DNA of 64,000 nucleotides from Elmis aenea. Its lineage: Eukaryota; Arthropoda; Insecta; Coleoptera; Elmidae. The position numbers were made by a program, and so were the translations under genes. Position 1 is the stretch's first letter. Each line of letters begins with the position of its first letter. The notes beneath the pieces were generated by a model, which saw nothing but the letters and a program-made list of their open reading frames with translations, was not told the origin of the DNA and ran no database searches. Below are positions 56,053 through 64,000 of this stretch, piece by piece. The DNA lies in the NCBI GenBank assembly GCA_947652605.1, contig OX393582.1, positions 8,270,544 through 8,334,543 of the forward strand. The letters are read 5' to 3'.

Positions 56053-57259
56053 CAGGGTTGATAAAAATCATGATTTTTTAAAAAAAATCAAAAAAATCGA
56101 TTTATTTGATTTAAATCAGATTTTTTTGATTTAAATCAAATGTACTATTTTATCGAATTTAGTGACATATTCACATGCTATTTCTGTTTTGTGCTAATAT
56201 ATTTAATAACCAATAAATTTAATTCAGTGGTGAATTTTTGTCAAAATGAAAAATTAAATATAATGATTAAGAATTTTGAAAAAATCAGTGCTAAATAGTG
56301 ATGTTTAATTAATTATATACAGGGTGAGTCAGGGATCAGTCGATTTTGGCTAAACGGCTTGAGATATAAAGTTGATTAAAACGCTATTTCATACAGTTTT
56401 TTCTTCCGAACACGATAAAAATATTTTCAAATATACAGGGTGAGTCATCTATCTGGAACTAATAGCAACTTTTATATTTCAAATACAACACCCAATTTTT
56501 TATTTAATATTTTTGACCGCCTTAATTTTAGCTTTGCATCAATATAAAATACTACAGGTTTTTATAAGGCGTCGCAAAAAAAAATAATTTTCTAAATTTT
56601 TCAAGGTTTTAAGTCTTTATTTAAAAAATTCTCCTGAAGTTATTTTGAAGTACAGAGTTGTAATTTGGTATGGACATGCAGAAAAAAATTCTCTGTTCGC
56701 TCGATATGAAAAAATTTGAATGACACACACAGGGGTGTTTATAAATAGGTGGCAACTTCCATGAATTTCAAAAGCACGTAACACAATTTTTTCAAATGCA
56801 AACCCCTGTATTTATTTATTAAGAGAGCTACATATTTTGTTAAGTATGTCCTATACCCAAAACTCGTACTTTTCGAGATATTCGACATTTTTCTTCTAAT
56901 CGTTATTGAAGCAATTAGAGTACCGTGGAAATCGAAAAAACTGACTGTTCACTTCGCTAACGTCAAAAACTTGTCATTTATTTTTTGAATTATTGCATTT
57001 CCACAATGAATATTACTTTACAAGAGCAAATTGAAATGGTTTATTCACCATTTCCTGTATTTAATTACTAATACATAGTAATAAAATTTTGTTTTATTAT
57101 AAATATTATATTGTACTCATATAATCTGTGATTTAAATTGATAATTTTTTTTAAAAAATCATTTGATTTAAATCGATGATTTTTAAAAAAAAATCGCTTG
57201 ATTTAAATCATGATTTAAATCGTGATTTAAATCAATTGATTTAAATCTGCTCAACCCTG
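56053..57259. mobile_element. hAT-like element filled with GATTTAAATC motifs
   Basis: Ends CAGGGTTGA...TCAACCCTG, flanked by a perfect 8-bp duplication GTTATAAA (56045-56052 and 57260-57267). The first ~100 bp and last ~130 bp consist of GATTTAAATC, ATCATGATTT and AAAAAATC motifs, which are self-complementary. A CAGGGTG-type repeat occupies 56321 to about 57060. Without it the element would be ~470 bp, like its relatives at 38805 and 39402. It encodes no hAT transposase. Confidence 0.92.
56321..57060. repeat. CAGGGTGAGTC element nested in the GATTTAAATC element
   Basis: It begins TATACAGGGTGAGTCAGGGA. A second TATACAGGGTGAGTCATCTA occurs at 56433, suggesting an element inside an element or a tandem end. 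Near 57006 an ATG opens a short frame NITLQEQIEMVY, resembling the beginning of DUF4817-type mariner-related transposases (T..ER.EMV..YG), and stops after ~20 codons. The right end CACCATTTCCTGTA near 57045-57060 is a degraded CACCCTGTA. Confidence 0.55.
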
Positions 57260-57267
57260 GTTATAAA

Positions 57268-59276
57268 GCTGATGAGTAAAAATGTGAATAACTACCAATT
57301 TTTAAATATTTTTTGGACTTAATTTTTGTTAGGTTTGTATTGCATTTCATAAAATGATTTCCGTGCGACTGATCTTGTTAAAGTGTTTGATGTTTTGTTA
57401 GTGTTTGGAAAGGATTATTAAAATATATCTTGTCAAAAACTTCTAAAAAGTGTTGATATACATTGGTAATAGTTTTGTTAATATATAAATCATGATTATA
57501 ATACGATATATTACGCAATGTAACTACAAGATACATTGCGCCCGGACATTTTTTTTAAAATTTATTACGTCTGACGGTGGCTTGTATAGTTATTTTTTTA
57601 ATTGATATGTTTATTCCTAATTTACTTTAGTTTTTTTATCAGAGCTGTCACTCCTTCTCTTAAGAACCCATAAGTGTGTCGCATTATCAAAAAGTTTACA
57701 ATGCACTCTACCCAATCTATTAAAAAAGAACGTTTTTTGAATGATCCCAAGAGAAAAGATAATAAACATTTAAATTTTACAGACTTTGATGTATAGCATT
57801 AATTAATTAAAGAAAGAGAAGTATAAAAATAAATGCACATTATCTATGACGTGATAATTTCAGTTAATTTAGCTATGCATTTAGAGTAAGATTGGAAACC
57901 GTAACGGATTTCCTACAAGATACAAAAGTATTCCGTTATGATGATATCAGAATTTCGCGGTTAATTTAGGAGTAAAATAGTAAACCACACGGTAACCACA
58001 ATAACCGCCCATATCTCGTCCAGTTAATAGCCAATTATCTGTCTCAATATAATTATTAACTAATAAACGTGTTGATACAGCCCCCCATCGTTCGTTTTCT
58101 GGAACACAAGATAACCGTAGTCAAAATACTATAAACTAGGATCCAATTAGCACCTTTGTTTATTTGCGGTGTGTTTGTTCTGCGGCTTGTGTGAAATTTC
58201 TGTGTCTATGGCGAAGTGAACAACCCAGTATTTCGATGCGAATGATAACTTTTGGTGGCGATAGGGCCGATTCTCTGTTACCCCAATACCGCCCTGTTTA
58301 CCTAGGATTACAAAAATCCTAATACTCTGCTAGTTATCAGGTTTCGGCAGTTGTGGCCCAGATTTCTCTTCTCCGAATTATATATATCTCTACATTTTAT
58401 TACACACTGCTAGGTATTATAGATACAGCTGAAGATTTAGCTAATTTTCGCGGCGGGAATTACCCTACATTTCAACAAAAGAGGGAAAAAATTATTTGCT
58501 TTGTAGAAAAATTCAGTGGTTAAATGGAACCACTATAAATAAAATTCAAGTGCTATATGGTTTTTTTTTTAATGTAGTGTGATATATAACCTAATAATTT
58601 ATCGCTCGCAAACAGAAATTGAAAGTTTAAATTCAATTATTTCATCAAGCCCAAGTTTAAAAACGAAAAAGAGATTCTAAATAATCAATTTAGTATACAG
58701 AGCGAATATTTTTGAGGAAACCTATGCAAATGCAATACATTTCTTAACTTATTGTATAAGTACTCCTTGCTCTTGTTACTCTTCGTACTATTATACATTT
58801 TGTTTTGAACATGTCTGCAACGACACGTGTTCCCATAAAAATAGATTTGTTGACTGTAACACGATACATATTAAAGATCTAAGCAGAAATAATTTTTAAT
58901 TAAATACGTAGCCCGAAGCACGATCCAGCGATTAAGGGACTGTAAAAATATAGGTCGGTGTCCCTATAAGATAACAATAGCTTATTGTTTTGTCCTCTTG
59001 TGCTACCAGCACTTGGTAGTTGTGTTGGTGGTCGTCTTGTTTTGTTCATTCGTAACAGACAATTATTATATCGCGTTAGCATATTTCATATTGTTGTTAT
59101 GTCATGTACTACAAATGTAAATATTTAATAATGTCCAATATCTGAAGACGCCTATTTTGTTACCACATTGGAAAAAATAATTTGGAAAGATGTCGTAAAA
59201 AAATATTTTAAGAGTGAACTTCATCACTTCATTAACTATTTGGAGAAGAGGAAGTGTCAAATCTTATTAAAATGTG
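57268..59276. other. non-coding stretch with GC-richer part
   Basis: 57840-58340 is somewhat richer in GC and seems unique. No gene or element ends recognised. Confidence 0.35.
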
Positions 59277-60287
59277 CAGGGTGGACCAAATTCGATTGTT
59301 TTACCGGCGGTTACGCGGTTACCGCAATAGATAGCGAAAATCTGATTTCGGTCTCTTGGGCAATTTTTTTGAGAAAATAACGCCTATGCAATCAGATTTT
59401 GTCTATCGGATTCCATTTTGGCATTACAGACGAAAAATGAAATTTCATCATTTTTAAAAATTTGCTATAACTTCTTTATTTATAATAAAATAAAATATCA
59501 TCTAAGTTTTTTATACAGATTTTTATGCTTAATTTAAAAACAAAATCAATTTTTTTTCGCCACCTTGACTTTCGAGATATGGAGTAAACTTACATTTTTT
59601 TGAAGAGAAACCCTAATTGGCCATGACATGTGAAAGACTATTTTTTTTAAACTTTTTAAAAATATCTAAATATCATTTTTCTGTGTTTTTATTAACTATG
59701 TATATTATTTGTAATGTACGTAAATTATTATTGTGACAAGTTCTACACCTTTTTTGGGATATTCAGAACAAATAAAGATTATTATTATTATTATTATAGT
59801 TTTATATATTTGTTGCACAAAATAACCGAGATATGGCCTATTTTGTAAAAATTCGATCATCAAAGTATGCCATGATTTCGTAAACAAGTGATGTGTAAAA
59901 CTATATACTTTTGAAAACGTGAAAAAATACTCTTTCACATAAAGTCATGGCCAACTAGGGTTTCTATTTAAAAAAATGTAATTTTACTCCATATCTCGAA
60001 AGTCAGTAACGAAAAAAAAAATAATTTTGTTTTTAAAATAAGCACAAAAATCTGTATATGTAGATGATATTTTGTTTTATTTTAATATATAAAGAAGTTA
60101 TAGAAAATTTGCAAAAATGATGAAATTCCGTTTTTCGTCTGTAGTGCCAAAATTGAAAGCGATATTAAAAATCTGATGAGACAGGCGTTCTTTTCTCAAA
60201 AAAATAGTACAAGACACCGAAATCAGATTTTCGCTGTTGCGGTAACCGAGATACCCCGCAAAAAACATTTAAATTTGGTTCACCCTG
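59277..60287. repeat. 1.0-kb foldback with CAGGGTGGACC ends, upstream of the Hamlet exon
   Basis: The left arm begins CAGGGTGGACCAAAT; the right arm ends ATTTGGTTCACCCTG. Blocks pair through GCGGTTACCGCAATAG / GCTGTTGCGGTAACCG, AAATCTGATTTCGG / CCGAAATCAGATTT, ACAGACGAAAAATGAAATTT / GAAATTCCGTTTTTCGTCTG, CTTTCGAGATATGGAGTAAA / TTTTACTCCATATCTCGAAA and CCCTAATTGGCCATGAC / GTCATGGCCAACTAGGG. A LINE 3' tail has inserted in the loop. Arms are ~400 bp. The right end is 81 bp before the exon at 60369. Confidence 0.92.
59695..59798 (+). mobile_element. CR1/L2-like LINE 3' tail, (ATT)n end
   Basis: GGGATATTCAGAACAAATAAAGATT followed by (ATT)6-7 is the usual shape of the last ~100 bp of CR1/L2-like LINEs, with an AATAAA just before the microsatellite. 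It sits near the centre of the foldback and is absent from either arm, so it inserted after the foldback formed. Only the 3' terminus is present; the 5' limit is approximate. Confidence 0.6.
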
Positions 60288-60368
60288 TACAATACAGTAA
60301 TAGTCATTTAACAAAGTGGTCGTAGAAAAAGGTCTTTTAGTAACCAGTCTCAACTGTTTTGTTTTCAG

Positions 60369-60919
60369 AAGGAAGTGAAGATGAATTAGAAGTTTCAAGT
60401 CAAAATTCGCAGCTATCAGAGGAAGAAAATTCCATGGAACCAGCGATGGTACCGCCTCAAAACGAAATTAACTCAAACACACCGTACCGCTCGTTTACAC
60501 CATCCCTAAATATACCAAACAATCATTCCGATGATTTGTTGCAAGACACCGCAGCCAGTTTCAAACGGCAATACAACAACGACAGTCCCAAATTGTCCCT
60601 TAAATCGGTCGAACAGTTATACGAGAATAAAAAATACATCAAACGTGAAGAAAATAACGATTACATCAACGAGAACTGCAATTATTTAAGTGAAAGTGGT
60701 AAATTATTTAACGAACAGATAAAAGGATTCAAGTTGGCGCATGATTTAACGTCACTGAGATCGCACGATATGCTACTGGCTAGCGGCGTCTTGCCATTGG
60801 AACTAGAGCTGCAAGATACGGGAGTTTTTGCTAAGACCATGATCGTCAAGGGAGCTCGCTATGGACCTTTCCAAGGCAAATGGGCTGGAGTTCCGCAAGA
60901 TACCAGGTTTGCTTGGGAG
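60369..60919 (+). CDS. ham: internal exon of Hamlet / PRDM16-MECOM-like PR-domain gene
   Basis: Hamlet and its vertebrate relatives PRDM16 and MECOM are nuclear zinc-finger proteins with an N-terminal PR (SET-related) domain; in flies Hamlet controls neuronal fate. The exon is bracketed by an acceptor TTTTGTTTTCAG (ending 60368) and a donor GAG|GTAAAA (60920), and is open throughout: 2 nt completing a codon (phase 1), then 183 codons, ending phase 0. The first ~140 residues are acidic, Ser- and Asn-rich (SEDELEVSSQNSQLSEEEN). The last ~43 open the PR domain: PLELELQDTGVFAKTMIVKG then ARYGPFQGKWAGVPQD and RFAWE. DTGVFAK...G.RYGPF.GKW.....D...AWE is the family's start. The exon stops mid-domain where PRDM16 also has ...FGWE. 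Codon use is GC-richer than the surroundings. No other exon is visible, so the first coding exon and the zinc-finger exons lie outside or were missed. The paralogue cannot be fixed from one exon, but insects generally have one such gene. Confidence 0.8.
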
Positions 60920-61036
60920 GTAAAAACTTTATCTTTATTATTACATTGTAGTGTTGGTTGTTCTTTTTTTACGCTTAATACGCCCTCTTTGTTTCGACAA
61001 CCAAAGGAATATGTGAGCGCAAATAAGCATATAAGC

Positions 61037-61436
61037 CAGGAACCAGAACCGCAAACAATAACGGTTCAGTTTCGGTTACCGGTTCGATAATTTTTAACTT
61101 TTCGGTTTACGTTCAGAACTACTGGTTTTATTTTATAATGATTCTGTAACCGGTTCGGCGGCGATGGTTCAGTTCCGGTTCCGGTTCAATGCAAATATGA
61201 TGACAATGCATATTTATAAATTGAACTGTCTGAAATGTTCCCATTTTTGGTAAAATGTAATTAAAATTACGAAAATAAAAAATTGACTGTTATTAAAAAA
61301 AAACAAATTTGCCCGAACCGTTGTGTGAACCGGTTCACACCAGTCGGTTCGGTTCGATTTTGCGGTTTTGTGATTTTTTTACATACAATGTTTAGTTCTG
61401 GTTCACGGTTCATGAAAAAAGCACCGGTTTGTTCTG
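61037..61436. repeat. AACCGGTTC-rich element, probable hAT-like relative
   Basis: It starts CAGGAACCAGAACCGC and ends near CACCGGTTTGTTCTG. Both parts are dense in AACCGGTTC-type motifs (GGTTACCGGTTCG; GTAACCGGTTCGGCGG; GAACCGGTTCACACC; GGTTCGGTTCG) around a plain middle. The layout is that of the motif-filled hAT-like elements, but no 8-bp target duplication is apparent (ATATAAGC versus TATGGCTG), so the ends may be eroded. It lies 117 bp downstream of the Hamlet exon. Confidence 0.6.
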
Positions 61437-62825
61437 TATGGCTGTATATTCCTGCCACATCTGGAAGATTGGCGTAGGGAGAAATATTCCTGTTAATTAA
61501 TATTATTAGGCTTTGTGGAGTCGCATTATCATGAAGATTTTGTAGTTTTAAGCTTGCGTGTCTGTCATAAGCAATAATTTCAGAGTTTTAAATATCCTCG
61601 TTTTAATACATTTCCAAAACTCAACTTTGGTATTCTTGGTGAGTTTTTGAATTTTGCATAAGGAGTGACTTTCTCTACAAACAGTTCTTCCGAATCTTTT
61701 TTTTCTTAATAAAAATTATGTTTTTCATCACTTTATTCATCCTAATATTGTTCTAGTAAACCCATACCATACCTACATAAAGAAACTTCTTGAAAAAAGC
61801 TATAACAGTTTTATTCAATACTATACTGTTTTTATTAGTAGATCTTTTAATTATTTACTTATCTGCATGTATCTAGCAGAACGACATCATTGGCAACGAC
61901 GCTGATCTAAAATTATATTGGTTTAGTCGGACATATCAACAAGATAAGTAATTTTTCAATTAAACTCATGTAGAAATATTGATATATGATTGCGAAATTT
62001 AATTACTTGTAAAATTAATTTGGATGATGCGATCAATATCTTAGTAATTGAATAATGTCAACCGTTGGAACACTAAGAAATATTATTTGGCAATCGTCGT
62101 TACAAGACGTCATTAATTCAAAAATTTGGGTTAAATCTTGAAACGCCCCATAAAAATAAATGATTAAGGTGCTAAATTATGACGTTTAGCGTAAATTTAA
62201 AAATTGGCGTATTACTATGATTAATGATGTTAAAAAACGAATCTAACAATAATAAGATTTTAAACTTCTTTTATGTACACTATGAGTTAAATAATAAAAA
62301 TATCCTAAAGCAGTTAAAACAATTTTTGTGTTGTAGCATTTAACTCAGAGATGAGTCTTAATAGAAAGCATATTTATACAGTACAATACAGTTATGGACA
62401 GAATTTTTTACCTGTACAAATATTAATCACAATGCTTTTCTGATTTTTTTCGCAGAATAAAGGTATCTCACAGAAATGTACAGAGATTTTGTTATCTACA
62501 TGTTTATCTCAGCAACATGATAAAAGCTGTTAAAAACGACTTTGATAAACTATGTAATATAATTCACAAATTATCTTTTATTCCCAAACAAGCAAATTTT
62601 CAAAATTGTCGCAAGTGATGCATCAATGGCTAATCGTTAAAAAGCCCATAACATAAACGTATGAACCGAAAATAATCAATTACCAATATTATTAGGTTCC
62701 TTGGAGCAATTTCTAGAAACAAAAGGGATATTTGAGATGGTAATATCTAATCGAACATACTGTACATTAAAAAGGTTTTTATTTGTGCAGAAATACTGAA
62801 ATTTAAAAAAAACTTGCGATTCTAA
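61437..62825. other. non-coding stretch
   Basis: AT-rich intronic sequence. No gene or paired ends recognised. Confidence 0.4.
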
Positions 62826-63200
62826 ATAATCTTCTTCTTTTCCTTAATCGGTTCTTCCTATACCTTTCGGTGTCAAGGTATGCTTTTCTATTTCCGTATT
62901 AAGTTTCTCCACTCCTGCCTATTGTTAGCTAATTGTGGCACATCTCTGACTTATTTTTCTTCTAGTCCCTGCCTTACTTCTTTTTCCCATTTTATTCTTG
63001 GTTCTCCTCTATTCCTTTTTCCCTCCGCCTTCATTTTTCATCCTATTTTAGCGTATCTACTTTCTGGCATGCGTAGTAAATGTCCAAGCCATCTTAACTG
63101 ATTCGTCTCCATCTTTTTCTTAATATCTGTTACTCCTAGGTTTATTCGAATTTTTTCGTTACTGATTTTATCGATCAGTCTACATCCCTCTATTCTTCTT
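62826..63200 (-). pseudogene. RTE-like LINE C-terminal tail
   Basis: Reverse-orientation homologue of 38398-38690: the + strand GCCATCTTAAC...TACTTTCTGGCATGCG and CTAATTGTGGCACATC blocks are complements of the MPESRYAKIGW- and VPQLANDR-coding segments there. The part to 63200 covers the preceding ETNQLRWLGH-like stretch. Frameshifted. Confidence 0.75.
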
Positions 63201-63214
63201 AAAAATCTCATTTC

Positions 63215-63715
63215 CTTGTTTTTGTTTTAGTGTCCAAGTTTCTGAACTGTATGTGAGAATGGGAACGTACACTGCATTAAAAACTCTTGTCTTCGTTTCT
63301 TTTGATATCCCCTTACTAATCAAACATTTATTAGTGGCGTAGTAAAATTTCGTTGCTACCTCTATTCTATTATTCAGATTTTCTTCCAGTTTACTATTCT
63401 CTGCAAACTATTGTTCCTTAATATTTAAAATTTGCTGTCTGGTCTATCTTTTTTTTTTTTTGGTCTAGCATAATTGCAACTGGTTCATGATTTTTCGCTA
63501 TAACCATGGTCTTTGTATTTTTTTTTATTGATGCTTATACTGTATCTAGTTAACGTATCTGTCCATACGTCTAGATTTCGTTGCAGGTCCTTTTCGCTTT
63601 TAGCTAATAGCACCACATCATCTGCAAAGGCTAGTTCTGTTAAGGATAATGGTTGTCTTACACCCACTGTTGTTATAAATTTCTGGGGACTGCAGTTGTG
63701 GGTTCGTACATAATT
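63215..63715 (-). pseudogene. RTE-like LINE reverse transcriptase fragment with intact FADD box
   Basis: The minus frame 63667-63485 reads MGVRQPLSLTELAFADDVVL, LAKSEKDLQRNLDVWTDTLT and RYSISINKKK. GVRQ is the first half of the VRQG..LSP motif, fused by a deletion to the segment just before the catalytic FADD. The rest to 63215 matches the 25546-26060 copy. Deleted and frameshifted. Confidence 0.85.
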
Positions 63716-64000
63716 TCTACTTTAAATATTTTTGTAATCAATACAAAAATTCTACTTTAAAAAAATGAAAGCGTTCCAAAATTCTTACTGGGACTCATTG
63801 ATTAAAAACGCATGATCAATGAAAGATTTTTTTAACAAAGTTTTATAACTTAATTTTTTCTTCGCGATTATTTTGATGTTAACATTAATTTATTTTATTT
63901 TTCTACGCAATTTGTTAATTATTTATAACCTCAAATAAATTTATTTACCTCTTATTGTTTTGGCTTCTCACGTAAAATAACATTTCTCTCATTGTGTTCT
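63716..64000. other. AT-rich end of window
   Basis: Nothing recognised. Confidence 0.4.

Overview
The window looks like AT-rich insect nuclear DNA, and almost all of it is probably the inside of one very large gene. The only host coding exon I can support is at 60369-60919 (+). It encodes an acidic N-terminal region followed by the first half of a PR (SET-related) domain most like insect Hamlet / PRDM16 / MECOM. No second exon is visible, so the preceding ~60 kb is best read as upstream intron and/or 5' flank, and 60920-64000 as the following intron. The order of insect is not certain; a beetle is a guess.

Most of the rest is layered transposable elements. Region by region: 0.7-2.8 kb has a LINE fragment, a decayed GTF2IRD2-like hAT transposase and a complete tRNA-derived SINE with a 13-bp target-site duplication (TSD). 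4.3-4.9 kb is a foldback repeat. 7.56-10.35 kb is a complete-looking piggyBac element with an uninterrupted 635-aa transposase. 10.97-13.43 kb is a second, internally deleted piggyBac that contains a hAT-like element that in turn contains a hairpin MITE. 14.4-16.4 kb has a LINE remnant, a mariner remnant, a minisatellite and a TTAGG-like tract. 17.8-24.5 kb has several foldback and direct repeats. 25.5-35.8 kb is dominated by antisense LINE remnants, one of them split by a CR1/L2-like 3' end. 38.4-43.8 kb and 51.8-57.3 kb hold a set of hAT-like elements with perfect 8-bp TSDs. 59.3-60.3 kb is a ~1-kb foldback ending 81 bp before the Hamlet exon.

The most interesting pattern is that several hAT-like elements share CAGGG termini and 8-bp TSDs, but each is filled with its own short repeated motif (AACCGGTT, TAACGTTA, GGAGC or GATTTAAATC). 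Three hAT-like elements carry a CAGGGTG-ended repeat inside them, two at almost the same offset from the left end. A second pattern is that most recognisable LINE fragments run antisense to the host exon, as expected inside an intron transcribed on the + strand.

Limits: all homology statements come from recognised motifs in translated sequence; no database search was possible. Boundaries of decayed LINEs and foldbacks are approximate. Boundaries of elements with TSDs are exact to the base as read.
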